Part shown: piece by piece, positions 1 to 13,141 of the stretch
Position numbering within the stretch: the stretch's first letter is position 1
Layout: each line of letters begins with the position of its first letter
Origin: Hybos culiciformis
Lineage: Eukaryota > Arthropoda > Insecta > Diptera > Hybotidae
Direction of reading: 5' to 3'
Assembly: GCA_964007475.1 (NCBI GenBank)
Contig: OZ023273.1
Span: 62,940,108-63,004,107, forward strand
DNA: 64,000 nt
Translations under genes and position numbers: made by a program
Notes under the pieces: model-generated
What the model saw: only the letters and a program-made list of their open reading frames with translations
Told to the model about the DNA's origin: nothing
The model's database searches: none

Positions 1-1787
1 TATGTACGTAATAAAATTGAAATGTAGTTAATACAAAGTCAATATAATTGTTATGATAGGTTCTTAATATTCAAAGTTGCTTATTTGGATTTAATGAATC
101 TGTGTATAATGATGTGTGAATCAAATCAAACCAGCTGAAGACGATAATGATTCTTATCAAAAGTTCTCTGACCTTAAAAATATGTTATTCAATAAAAACT
201 TGATCCAATTTAATAATGGGATCATGTCAAGGTTGTAAATTTTTCAGAGGACAGCTAGGAAGAAGGTATTGAAATAAAAAAAAAACAAGATATTGATACC
301 TTAATTTCACTCCATTACTGTCTTTGTCTTTATATATAGGATCAGTGCTTTTTAAATAAGTCAATGAAAGGATACTTTTTAATTTTAATACACAATTTTT
401 GATTTTTAACTTCCCTAGGAAGAAGATATAAATGCATTTATGAAAATGTGCATATTATGTACATAACATATGTACATTCATACTACAGGCACAATTTTTG
501 TTTTATGCATTTTCAACAGTCTTATAGCTTGTTGCATGTTTACAAATAAATGAAGCATTTACAATGTTTATATAGAATAAAAGTTCGAAAAATAATTTCT
601 TTAAAAATACTTTTATTATTTACTTTGAAGGTAGTAACATGTTTAACATGGTAAGCACAAAATTTTTTAATGTTTATATTTTGTACTAGAAAAGACTTTA
701 GGAAAAAAAAGTTTACTATTCCCTCTGTATAAATTTTTATTTATATTTTTATTTTTTTATTTTTTCAATTTTAAAATTTTATCTAATAAATGGGAATTGA
801 AATACACTTTAGTATTTCTCAACTTATTTGGTTCAATTAAATTTTGTTTTTTATCTAATTATGATATAAAGGTGTTAATTTAAAATTTAACACATTTATT
901 AGTCTTATGAACTTATATGAAATAAGCTTTACAAAAAATGTAGGAGGAAAAATTATATGGTAAAATTTATATGTAAAGCTTTTTTATGACAACAGATATA
1001 ATATAAATATTTATATATTTAATATGTTGCCAAAAAAAAATATTTAGCAGTTAAAAAATAAGATTTTCATTTGTAGAATTTACTATGTCTAAATTGTATT
1101 AGATTCAAATCATAATATCAGATTTAGGATACATAATTTTCTTACCGAATCAAAAAATCATGTAAAATTTCGAATTTCAAATTTTCTACATTTATAAATA
1201 AAGACAATCAACTAATATCTTTCAATTTTCAATTTTCACTTTCCAAGGACATTAGTTTAAAGGTTAATAGAGAGTTTAAAGCAAATTTTGATTCAATTAA
1301 AAACCAGCTAAAAAACTATTAAGAAAATTAAAAAGAAGGACTGTAAATTCATTTGACTGCAATGACATTTCACTGCATTATTGTTTGACTGTATGTCCCT
1401 GATAACCAGGTCAATTTTAAAAACTTAATTTAACAGAAATACAATCAAATACATATGTAGAGTCAAATGTAATTACAGTCAAATTTAACAAAATCATAAA
1501 GTCAAAAATTTAAAACTTCGAAGTTCAATCAAACATATTTTTCCCGTACTTTTTATAATATGTACTTCGTTTTATATCAAGTCGATAGAAAGACATTGAT
1601 CAAATTTTACTTTATTATTTCAATATCGAAAATTATAAAACTCATAGCAACAATAATTTTCTAATTTTTTTGTTAAAAAAAAAAATTAGGTCGTTTTTAT
1701 ATTATTTTAATTTTTATACCGAGAGTTCAATTAAGGGAAATATTTTTTTTTCATGTTATTCGAAGTTACATAACATAATGTATGTAA
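1..1787. other. AT-rich DNA without a recognisable gene
   Basis: No open frame here resembles a protein; the few longer frames are low-complexity and rich in Phe, Leu, Lys and Asn. No rRNA or tRNA was seen. It may be intergenic DNA or a long intron or UTR of a gene outside the window. Confidence 0.6.
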
Positions 1788-2077
1788 TATCATTGAGTAA
1801 TTATATTTATAAGAGGGACAGAATTCATACAAGTAAATTTTTTTTCAAAAATTATGACAAAAATTTTGAATGTATTGAGTTAAATTTTTTAACTCAAATG
1901 TTTTTATTCTTAATTTTATTATTTTTATTATTGTATTAAGAATAAACACATTTGAGTATGAAATTTTTATTCAATACATTGAAAATATTGTCATCATTTT
2001 TGAGTTATTTGAAAAAAAATTCTGAAATTTACTTGTATGAATTCTGACCCTCTTATAAATATTATTACTCTATGGTA
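1788..2077. repeat. Inverted-repeat miniature element
   Basis: The left arm, starting near 1788 with GAGTAATTATATTTATAAG and then AGGG, is mirrored by the right arm ending near 2077 (reverse complement GAGTAATAATATTTATAAG then AGGG). Pairing continues inward through CAGAATTCATACAAGTAAAT on both arms and up to TTTATTCTTA around 1905-1945. The arms are about 120-130 bp and about 85-90% complementary by eye. A MITE is the simplest reading. The exact ends and target duplication are not resolved, and the superfamily is unknown. Confidence 0.6.
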
Positions 2078-4919
2078 ATATATACCTACTATATTAAAAA
2101 TAAAAATTCAAATTAGAATAAATACAAAGAATAGAATTTTTGGAATTTTAATAAAAATATGAAGTTCTGCCTGTAACGATAAACAAGAACACTAAAACAA
2201 AGGAACAAAAATATTTGCTTCAATGAATAGGATATAGTTTTGGTGGTGGCAAAAGGAAAATTAAAAAATTTTTTTTTTCCTCATTGAATAATCAAAAAAA
2301 ATGATAAATTTTCAAGAGAAACGGATGTCATTGAAAATTTATTTTTCTTTGTCTGCCTATTATATTTATATAATATATGTATAAAGAAAAATATCTGGAG
2401 CACATTGTCTACTTTTAGGTGCTTTATTATTGTTATTTAATCAATAGAATTTTTTTTTATGTTCCATATTTTTGATTACATAATTAGAATAATTTCCATA
2501 ATTAGTGAATAGAATATCGATTCGGAACGAAAAAATTTTTGATTTCTATCGGTTTAACACTTGATTTCATAGCATTCACATTATGTCTGTTTTTTTTTGT
2601 AGGGTCATTAAAAAGAAACTACACTATGTACAATGCATATATTCATTTTCATTATGCTTGTTCAAAATATAGAATATTGGATCAATTCATAAAAAAAAAA
2701 AAATTCTTTGCATTGTACATATATACCAATTGTGTACATAGTATACATTCGAATTTACATATTTTAATCTCGATTCGAAATTTAAAATATTAAAATAAAA
2801 TTATAATGATCGAAAATTAAAATAAAATTTACTTCAAGCATCATTTTCAGAATTATTATATGCGATATATTTATGATATTTTAATAACCATACAATTCAT
2901 GTTTTTAACGGAGTGGAAAAATTTTTATTGTACATTATTGTAAACTAAATATTTAATAGATTAATAAAATAATATTAAGGACACAAGTGTATGTTATTAA
3001 TTTGATATAAAAAAAAAAAAAAAAAACAAAAATTTGATTATGTTCTTTCATCAATTCTCAAAATATTGAAGCAAGCCATAAAAATCTATCATAAAATTAT
3101 AAACCCATATTTCAAAAAAAAAAAAAAAACCAGAAAATCATATTTGGTAATCAGAACACAGCATGATTTAAAAAATATATATTAAAGATACATTTATTTT
3201 TAAAGTAAAGAATTATTGATATTGAATCAAATTGTTCAATTTATATAATATAAAATAAAAAGTCTCGAAATTAAATGTTTCTAATATGAATTTAAGAAAT
3301 CGGAAATCGTTTCAACAAGTATATACTATACATTATACTATTAAACATAATTTAATTTTTCTTATCACATTACATATCACAACAATGGGCAGCAGAACAG
3401 CTTTAAGTTCAATGTGTTATTGAGCTTTTTCAGTAAATCGGATATAAAATTACAAGTCTAACCAGAAGATAATGAATATTATTAAGTATAAGTACATAAA
3501 ACACTATCTTTTTTTACATTTTGGAAATATTTTAAAAAGTATAATCACTTATTTTTAAGTTTTTTTTTTGTGAATTCCTATTGAACATAAATCAGAGGAT
3601 AAAAAAAAAAAACCAAGTACGTATGTTTTATAAAAAAAAACTAATCGACAAATCTACTTATATTAATTTTGAAGAGATTTTATTCTAAATCTTAAGTACC
3701 ACATTATATTCCTGGAAAGTGTATACATAAATTATTGGTGTAATATTGAATCGTTCGTCGCAAGCTTGGAAACATAATACTCTTAAGAATAAAACTTCAT
3801 TGTGTCAATTTTTGAAATCAAATCAACTTTAAATTTTATTTTATTGCATTAAAAATCAATAGAAATGTTAAGAGTATCTGACATTCTTTTATTAGATAAG
3901 AAACTGATCTGCAAATAAATTACATTATTATAACAAACAAGTTACATAAATGCAGGAACATAAAATGAAAAAATACACAAAAAAAATATTAGTTATTATT
4001 AAATCGAAATTGTTTTTATTATCATAATAATAATATTAATATCACTAATTTTTTCATACTTTTATGGTTTCGTTGCTACGTACTTGTATTACATGCCTGC
4101 TCACTTGTATACAATGCATAAATATACAAATAATTTTGAAAGAATTTTTATATTTTAATTTTCTATTAAAAAAAAAGAACAATGGAAGGATATTTCAAAA
4201 AGCCATATAATAAAAAATCAAAAATAAAACCATTAATTTTCATATATTGATTTTCCTTATAGAGTGAAGAAAAGTTACGAGAGTAGGTCATAAAATGTTT
4301 TAGCCAATTTTCAATTGTAATAAATTTATGGTAATATTTATTTATAATAGGTAATGCCAATATAATACTTAAACTATTTTTTCTAAAAGTTTATATATTA
4401 ATCAAATGTTGCAGAAGTAAATAAGTACATGCATATGTATGTATATATATAAGAATTTATAAAATTATACGTAAAATCGAGCTGCCACAAAATAAAACCA
4501 AATACCATAAAGTTAAAGTACCTACCTATGTGTTTGAGAGTTTAACCATAATTCATTCATTCATGAAAATTTTCTAATTCGAAAAAAAAAATCAAAAATA
4601 TAATGTCAATCACATATCAAAATTTCTATATGAATAAAAGAATCGATAAAAGGATTTTTTACATCATAGATACATACATGTACATCTGAATCATCTGAAT
4701 CCATTAAAAAATCATTTTTAATTTAAATTATGAAAAGCAAATTTTTTAACTTGATGAACTCGCTTATGACATTAATGAAATGTTATGAATTTAATGAAAT
4801 GTTTTCCCTATTTCGATTCAAAATTCCTTCACAACTTAAGATTTATTATCAAGTTTCTAGAATAGACATGAATTGTACCTATTGTCCCATATACAAATTT
4901 TCATCAAAATTAATTTAAA
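2078..4919. other. AT-rich DNA without a recognisable gene
   Basis: I see only A/T runs and short simple repeats. At 2620-2750 there is a weak inverted pairing around ACTATGTACAATGCA and its complement, too short to call an element. No coding exon with matching splice sites was found on either strand. Confidence 0.55.
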
Positions 4920-5360
4920 CTTAGGGTAGCGCAGAGGTTTAGCTCCTTCTTTCAGTAGTAATACTGAGGATCCCGGTCTTTCGTTCTAGCCCAGTACCCT
5001 TCGTCATTGAATATAATAAAAGCGGTGTGCAGTCTACACGCTGTCAAAATCTGCAGTCATGTAAAATAAAGACTACTGAGAGCCTTACTTTGCAGGAGCC
5101 TTATAAAATAGAATCTGATAACCGACTTGCTTTGCAAGAGTAGACTGACGCGTACTCTAGAGGAAAGCCAGACGAGCTGCAGGGTAGAACAATGGGCCAA
5201 TAAGCCTAAATGCAAGGAAAGTTTACTTAGAAACTTTCCTAAATTGTGTAAGTAATTTGCATTCATTTTGGTAAATTATGGGGACTGCGAACTCCCTTAC
5301 CCGTAATCGTAGATAATTACAGAATGAAATGCAACAGATAATGCATTCCAGAAAATAAAA
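4920..5360 (+). repeat. Possible tRNA-derived SINE
   Basis: A block of more balanced base composition sits inside very AT-rich DNA. It opens with GGGTAGCGCAGAGG, which fits a pol III A box (TRGCNNAGNGG type). About 55 bp later comes a weak B-box-like stretch around TTTCGTTCTAGCC. The body contains short repeats such as TTTGCAGGAG/TTTGCAAGAG, and the block ends in AATAAAAG. No target duplication was identified. The A box is convincing and the B box is poor, so this could instead be another kind of repeat. Confidence 0.35.
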
Positions 5361-8300
5361 GTTTAAAATTTTTGAACGTATTTTTGAATATAGTGAATAT
5401 TAAGCGTACTTATTTTTTTTAATTAATTTTAGAGTATCTTATTTATAAAAATATATGTACCTGAGATTTATTCTTATTACAGAATCAAAACCATGACAGA
5501 TACCAAAATAAATTAAGCTTACATTATGCACATCGAGCACAAAGTTTCGGAAGAAATTGAAGTAAATATAGTTAAGAAGAAAGTATAAATAATTATACGT
5601 AATAAAATATCAAACTACACTACTAAATTTAATGCATTCAAATAAAATTAAATAAAATTCAGTAGAAATTTGGCCAAATGAATTTTATTATTTAAATTTT
5701 TTGGCTAAATAATGATAAGATAGGTACAAGCTGAAAATAACCATAATTTTTTTAATTTTTTTTTTGTGAATTTATTAAGTTTCTTAGAACCTAATTTTTC
5801 TAATTTATTTAAGCAGACAACTTTTTTTTATCAGCCATAAACCTCAAAGAAAATGATTTTCCGTTTCTATGTAAAAGACGACTATTTATGACATGCTTTA
5901 TTTTGTTTTTGGTTATTATTGGCCAATTGCCAAATTATATTCAAAAATTTTATTTTGTTAATATTTTCAGGAGAAAATCAAGATATACTTAATTTTTCTT
6001 CTATCCCTCATGTATTTTTCGAATTTTCCACATTTAATAATTTTCAATATTATATACCTACATATTATGTGTAGGTATATTTAAATTTTTGTTTAATCAT
6101 ACGTTTATAGCTGCTAGTAATAATATATAAAAAAAACTGAGAACGTTATTATACAAAGGAAAATTAGAAAAAGTGGAACAATGCCGAGAACGACACACAA
6201 ATCGAATAATAATTAAGATTTCATTGAAAAGTATTCTAAAAAATTACAAGTAATATTGTTAAAGTAGGTATGTTAATGCTATTAATCGCAAGAATGCGAA
6301 ATAATTGAACCCAAATATTGAATACGTGTACCTATATAATATTTTCATTATATATACGTTTTTATAATTCTCGAATCCCTGTAGCTACTGAAAATATTAA
6401 TTAGATAGTCGACTATGACAAAAGTCATTGAATTTTATAAAAACCAATAAAAAAAAAATTTTTTTTTCTTTTATTTTAAAGTTCATTAAAATTTACCGAT
6501 TGAAAGGATGAAGAGAAAAATGGGTTTTCTTAGAAGGGTGGAAAAAAAATTAACGTATGTACTACATACCCATATGAATATTTTGTTTATTATTATTTTT
6601 ACTATCATGATATAATATAATAATATAAAACAACTACAAAGTTACAACATGGCAATATACTCTTTTGTTATGCACATTACACAAACAAAAATTTTTCACC
6701 GTAGTTATGTATTTAAATAAAATAATTCAATACACAATACTTATTTTCTAAATGTTGGGTATCTTGGGTACTTATAAGAAAATTATTAGAACTAGAATTA
6801 AACAAAATATGCCCATGCCCACAAGATTAGTTTCAGTAGATGAAGGCAAAGATCGAACTATATATGTATATAATGTATACGAGTATATTATATATGTACT
6901 TTCAAATTTGTAGTAAAAAAAAAGAAATTAAAAATTGATTGTTATAGTTTCCTGACTCCTGTTTCCATTCGTTGTAAACAATTAAATAGAAAATACTTTC
7001 TATCTCTGACATTGTGAGGATATTAGTATCTTAGATTTTCTAGGAGCCAACATTTATTTATTTTATTTCTTGAAGAAATATAATTAATATTATATAATTT
7101 ATATATTTAATAAATAGATAATACATTAAGTGTTAATTAGCTGTTCTTCTTTTAAAATGGAATTAAGACGGTACTAGACCTTCTTCAATATGCACAATTT
7201 TGACATTGTCTAGCTAGGTTAGGTATGTTTGAGTTGTTTAAATTTTTTTTAAATTTTAACAATGCAGCCCAAATGTTCATTTATTACTTTTGTTATAATA
7301 ACCATAATAAGTATCAATTATTAAAAAAAAAATAAAAAAAAAAAAATTACCTTTTTATTTTTGTTATGACAACCAGCATGATGGTAGTGGTAATTATTAA
7401 TAATCACTTTAGGTAAATATACGAAAAGCAAATATGTAAATCAATTTAACGGTGTTGTTTGTAACGAATTATTACTATAATGTATCTCTGCTGAAACAAA
7501 AACTGTCACTTTTACACAAAAGGATAAAAAAAAAAAAAAAATATTCTTACTTGCTTGCTTTTTTGTATATATTTTTCATCAAATTTTTTTTTTTTTTTCT
7601 GGAGAACTTTTTTTTTTCTTTCACTTTTTTTTCTTTTTTTTTCATTCAAATCGATTTTTATTGCAGACCAAGTAATTTCTTTTATTTTTTTGTTTTATAC
7701 TTTTTTAAATTTTCTTAATAATGAAAATAAAATTTATTTTTAGAATTTTTCTTTTATAAATATATATACCTATAACTTACGATATTTCCATAAAATTTTT
7801 ATTTATATTTTCTAAATTTAATTTTTTTTTTAAATAGAAAAATATATAATATTTTATTCGTATAATTTCGAACTTGTTGGTTTTGGCTTTAGAAATATAA
7901 ATTTGTTTTTTTTTCTTATATTAATTTTTTTTTTTTTTGGTTTTTTTTTAGTTTTTAATTAATATTCCGATATAAAATAATTATGTTTATTAATATAGAT
8001 TTTTATTTTTTCGGTTTTCATTAACCATTATTGAAAATTTTTCCTTCCATTTTTATGGTTTTTTTTAATTTTTTTTTTTTAATTAATTCAAAATAATATT
8101 ATTATTATAAAAATAAACGCAAAAAGAATATTGTAAAATTTGAAAAAACAAAAAAAAAACTAAAAATCTTTTCTTTTTTGGAAATCGAAAACGAGAACCG
8201 AAAGAGTACTGTTGTTATTGGAAATACCTTGAAAAATGAATAAAATTTTCCCTTAGTAAAAAAACAAACGCGCGCGCGCGCAATTTGAAATAAAATAATT

Positions 8301-8851
8301 ACCGTTTCGAAAATTCAATCAGCGCCCAAATGCTGAATTTTTCCATATAACAAAAATTAAACAGCTTGTGAAAATGAAAAATGAAAATTAAAAAAAAATA
8401 ACGTTATTGAATTTTCAATTTAACTTAAAAGAAAATTTAAGAAACAGTATCTTATTTTTCACAAAAAAAAAAACGCTAAAAGTTTTATATTGCTACTTAT
8501 TATTTTCTACAACAATTATTTAGAGTTATTGTATTTAATTCGGCCTCAATTATTCAATCTCCTTTCTATTGACAAAAAAGACAATTCAACTTTTCTTGAA
8601 TTCAAATGGATACTTAACTTGGGGCTTTCTTGGAATCAATTCTATTTGGTTTGATGTTGTCAACTTTTTCTCCGATTTTGTTTTAGTAGCATTTTATTCC
8701 TATATTTGATATCTTAGTACTACTATTCTTAATTAAAATAATTTTTATGTATAATAACACATATTTACACTTAAGGAAATTTTTTTATTTTTTTGTCTTC
8801 ATCCCTTTTTACAAATTAATCTTTAATTTTCCAATATGTAGGTGTTTTCAT
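5361..8851. other. AT-rich DNA without a recognisable gene
   Basis: Very AT-rich, with poly-T tracts concentrated at 7560-8090 and a short (CG)n run at 8269-8281 that stands out in this background. A palindromic GTAGGTATAT-type repeat occurs near 6055-6080. Apparent open frames at 7452-7743 are poly-Phe/poly-Lys readings of T and A tracts, not genes. Confidence 0.6.
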
Positions 8852-9703
8852 CAGAGAGTTGAACCGATATTTATTTCGGTTCGGTTATGGTTTCGTTTCT
8901 AAACTTTTTTTGTGTTCCGGTTACGTTTCGGTTTAGTATTTTTTTTTTCGTTCCGGTTACGGTTACGGTTTCGGTTACGGTTACACTTATATTTTTAAAA
9001 ACTCAAAAATGCAGTAGGTTAACTTAATCTAAAGCGACATAAAATAAATTGCCTTTATGTCATATTGTCATCTTAGGTTTTTCGTGGACGGATTCTTTGG
9101 GTTTTCGTATGTTAAGTACACAAAATACATACATTACATTGTTTTACAATATTTACAAATATGTGAAAGAGGGAATTTAAATAGTAATTTGTACCTCCAA
9201 AATTTTCCATGTAAAGTTTACTTATTTCAGAAAAAAATCCTTTTTGTTTCCCTTACACATATGAAAACCCCAAAGAAAAACAAAATCCTAGAGGCACAAC
9301 TACTTTCTATTTTAAATGAATTCAGATACAAATATTACTTTTAAAATAAAGAACAAAAAGGACTCGAAATAAATTTATTTGGGATTTAATCTAAACTTAG
9401 TTAGGCTCAACACTATACATACATATACGAACATTATGTATTTTCACTTGTCAAATTCTAAAATATTACAAAAATACGTTTAACATTTTTCTTGGATATA
9501 AAAAAATGTTCAAATGCAAGCAAATTTTTTCTTTTATAAAATAACTAAAAGAACGAAAAAAAAACCGAAAAATATTTCGTTCCGGTTTCAGTTACGATTT
9601 TTCATTTTTACTATATATCAGTTCGGTTACGGTTACGGTTTGGCATAAAATTTCGGTTTTTTCCGGTTTTCGGTTTTCGGTTCAGTTCCGGTTCAAGTCT
9701 CTG
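8852..9703. mobile_element. Non-autonomous hAT-like element with GGTTACGGTT arm repeats
   Basis: The 852-bp segment is bounded by an exact 8-bp direct repeat GTTTTCAT (8844-8851 and 9704-9711). Its ends are inverted repeats: CAGAGAGTTGAACCG on the left and CAGAGACTTGAACCG as reverse complement of the right. An 8-bp target duplication with CAGRG-type termini is the known signature of hAT transposons. Both arms carry many copies of GGTTACGGTT/TTCGGTTCGGTT-like words. A second, inner pair of inverted repeats (near 9085-9115 and 9245-9275, sharing TTTGGGTTTTC / GAAAACCCCAAA) makes most of the element palindromic. No transposase is present. Confidence 0.88.
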
Positions 9704-9711
9704 GTTTTCAT

Positions 9712-11664
9712 ACAGTTTCGTTACGTAATTTAATATGATTTTTATTCCTACAAGATGTACCCACGTATGTACGAATGAATGTTGGTGTCATCGTGATCTT
9801 CATAAATTTTAATTTGTTTCTTTTTAAACTTTTAAATGCATTTTCAAAGGATATCTTTTTTCATATTGTATTGTAATACTAAATTTTTTTCATATTTATT
9901 TTACGACTGTACTTACTTACACGTATAATCTGAGGAGGGCAGCAATGTTAATAAAAAAAATTGTATCCAAAATTACAGGATTTATTTAATATATTAAAAA
10001 TTCATCACACAAAAACAAATTCAAATTTTAATAAATTGATTATTTGAAATGTAACAAGGACAATATATGTATGAATAAAATAAAATAATACATTACGTAT
10101 TAGAACTCCGACGAAAACGAAGTGAGTGGTAAACTTCTTTTTTTTTTCAAAGTAATATTATTTTAAAAATTATTTTCTGTTGTAAGGAAATTATTTAAAA
10201 AAATTTCTTATATAATTAATGAAAAATTTAATAATGAGTTATCTGATAAATATGCTGCTTTAGCTTTATGAACATGATTAGGTACTGGTAGAAAACAAGA
10301 AGTAAGAAAAGATATTTAATGCGTTGGGGATCGTTATGTTGTATTTAGTGCTATAGAATTTAGATCACTAAATGGAGTATTATATGCGTCAATACACATG
10401 CAATCATTTAGATGCATCTGCGTAAATAATGAAAAAATTTAGATGCATCAGCGTAAATAATGAAATCATTTAGATGTTTCGTATTGAATATTACGCAGAG
10501 TAAACATATTTCTATAGTAGAGTAACAAGGAATAACGAAAATTTTTATGCAAAAAAAACAAAAAATTCACCTCCCTCTTACAAGGTGCCTTTCTGATTCC
10601 TTTTACTTAATTTTTTTTCGCAGGTTTTTTTAAAATCCAAAATTAAGTACTTTTTTAAGAACAAAGTGAGTTCATTTCGTTTTATTTTCGACTTAAAACT
10701 ATTTTCTTATTTTTAAAATTTTTTAAAACCGTAAAATTACTTATATTTTACAATTTTTTTAATTTTTTGCAAAGACAAAAAATTATCATAGTCACCTGGT
10801 TCTTTTATAAAATAAATGCATTGTTTACATTTATTTGGCCTTAAGCGCGTCATAGTTTCCCTTAAATACTCAATACTAATAAATAAAAATCATATCATTT
10901 TTGTTTTGCTTTAATTTTTCGATTTTAAGGATGTGAGAATTTTTTTTAAAGCTTAAAGCTAATTTGAATTTCAACCGCTAGTGATTTAAATGTGAGAAAT
11001 TAAAATAATAATTTAAATTAACTTTTACCAATTTTTTAGTTCTCAATTTGAATTTTAAACAGTTTGAAAAATGTAAATTAACAGTTCCTCCTTAAAACTT
11101 TCTTAATTATATTAAAATATTACAGGATAAGTTTGCTGAAAATTTCGATTTACATGTAACAGAAAATAATTTAGTAAGTAAATTAGATTCCCTTCTTACA
11201 AACGTTGAATGTAATTTCAAATGTTGTGAAAATTTCAATAAAATTTATTTAATTCATTTTTTCATACGTGCGCGCATATATTTCATTTTACATTTTTTTA
11301 ATAAAAATGTAAAAATTAGAAAAAATAGAAATAAAATGTTGTCTGTGATGAGTTTATAAAATTAAAAGTCTTGTTTTATTTCGTAACTTTTAAAAAAGCA
11401 ACCATCTCATCCCTGATCATTTTTATTCAACACAATGACAGATTTTGAGTAAAAAAAAACATAGATTTTTTGGCGGGACGAAATAAATTTTCTATGGCAG
11501 ATACTTTTATGAAATAGGTGTACAATGATATTACGTAGGTAATACCTAAACAAACATAATATCTCTCACAATATTTCAATACAGCCAAATACAAAAAAAA
11601 AAATGAGAAGAAAAAATATTCTCTCTTTGCAACTACCTCTCCCCTACGCATTAAAACAGTATAT
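9712..11664. other. AT-rich DNA; one short direct repeat
   Basis: No gene was recognised. At about 10,405-10,475 a unit reading ATTTAGATGCATCWGCGTAA is repeated twice with a third degenerate start. The rest is A/T-rich simple sequence. Confidence 0.5.
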
Positions 11665-12931
11665 GGATGCATGTCAGTTGTACAATTACCAGTTGTACAA
11701 TTTTTTTGTACCAGTTGTACAATCCAAAATACCACTTGTACAATTTAAAATTTAATTGTACATCTGGTTGTTTGGATTGTACAAGTGGTAAAAAGATTCC
11801 ACTTGTACAATTGACCACTTGTACAGACTAGTGCCAGTTGTACAATCCAGTTGTACATTTTAGACCAGTTGTACAATCTCGATTTTTTCGAATTAACCAC
11901 TTGTACAATTTTTGACAGTTGTACAATCTTTTTTTTTTTTGTAATTTACCACTTGTACAATTTTTGGAAAAGGCGCTAGGGCGGCGCAGTGAAATAAGGC
12001 CGCGTGGAGGTCTAATTTCATGTTTCAAAATGAAAAAAGGGCTCAATAAAAAATCTTGTGAGGTGAGCACACAAGGCAGGGGGCAGCAGGGCGGCGGGCG
12101 GGCGGTTGGTCAGTGGGATTTGCGGCTGGCGCCGCAAATCCCACTGACCAACCGCCCGCCCGCCGCCCTGCTGCCCCCTGCCCTGTGTGCTCACCTCACA
12201 AGATTTTTTATCGAGGTCTTATTTCATTTTGAAACATGAAATTACTACGCGGCCTTATTTCATTTATAAAAATGGAATTAGCCCTCCAAAAAATTTTTTT
12301 TTGTCGCGGTCTTATTTCATTTTTCAAAATGAAATAAGGCAGCGATGATTTTGGTCGCGGTCTTATTTCATTTATCAAAATGAAATAAGGCCGCGAGGAC
12401 TTTTTTTGCGGTCTAATTTCATTTTTCAAAATGAAATAAGACCGCAACAAAAAATCCTAGCGGCCTTATTTCCATCCCCCGCTAGAGCACGGTCACCCAT
12501 TATGCACAACAGCTTTTCCATACATTTTGCTTAGTTTTTCACGGTTATAACTTTACCATAGAGATTGTACAACTGGTTAAAAATTGTACAAGTGGTTAAT
12601 TTGATAAAAGATAAATTGTACAACTGTTCAAAAATTGTACAAGTGGTTAATTTTATAAAAATAAATATTGTACATCTGGTCAAACATTGTACAAGTGGTT
12701 AATTTGAGAAAAAAAGGATTGTACAACTGGTCTAAAATGTACAAGTGGTGATAACTGAATTGTACAAATGGTAAATTTGTCTGTACAACTGGTAAATTGT
12801 ACAACTGGTCAATTGTGCAACTGGATTATTTTTTACCGGTTGTACAGAGAAAAATACCAGTTGTACAATTTTTTTTCGCCATACAATTTGAAAAATTGTA
12901 CAACTGGTAATTGTACAAGTGGCACTCACCC
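11665..12931. mobile_element. Foldback element 1: TTGTACAA-word arms, GC-rich palindromic core
   Basis: The element is almost wholly inverted-repeat. The outer arms (about 11,665-11,960 and 12,560-12,931) hold about 13 and 16 copies of the word CCA(G/C)TTGTACAAT, whose TTGTACAA centre is itself a palindrome. In the right arm the G and C forms alternate almost strictly. Middle segments carry hairpins of the type TTATTTCAT..ATGAAATAAG flanked by GGCCGCG. The centre (12,047-12,210) is a near-perfect palindrome around 12,128. The termini pair as GGATGCATGTCAGTTGTAC and GGGTGAGTGCCACTTGTAC. No target duplication was seen, so the limits rest on the terminal pairing. No protein is encoded. The architecture resembles Drosophila FB or MULE-derived foldback elements. 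Confidence 0.82.
12047..12210. repeat. GC-rich perfect palindrome core of foldback element 1
   Basis: Two arms of about 80 bp are complementary with only about one mismatch, separated by a 4-bp loop (TGGC at 12,126-12,129). The left arm contains G-runs at 12,079-12,102 in the order G5, G3, G3, G3 with loops of 5, 4 and 1 bases, which fits the standard G-quadruplex pattern. The right arm has the same on the other strand. The composition is sharply different from the AT-rich surroundings. Confidence 0.9.
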
Positions 12932-13141
12932 GAAAATAGATATACATAGATAGCTAAGTGGGAAGATTACCTTGTCCAGAAAAAAAAACCCAAAGTTCTG
13001 TCCAAGTCAAAAACAAAGTAAAGAATTAGAAATAATAATGATGTAGACGTTAATTCAAAAGTTGGAGATATGATTTTAATTCAATTAGATGTTACCAAAA
13101 GCATTAAAAAATCTAGAGATTGTGAATGGATTGAGTGAGAG

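Noticed and set aside
7452..7743. Open frames of about 60-90 codons.
   Set aside because: They are Phe/Lys-rich readings of T and A tracts with no ATG context, domain or splice structure.
8880..9690. GGTTACGGTT runs resembling telomeric repeats.
   Set aside because: Copies occur in both orientations, are irregular, and sit inside a hAT element with an 8-bp duplication; the insect telomere repeat is TTAGG.
11828..12450. Open frames on both strands over foldback element 1 that read like short proteins (for example repeated FxLxNEIRPR).
   Set aside because: They are translations of the palindromic words and the GC core; mirrored frames on the two strands and repeat periodicity explain them.
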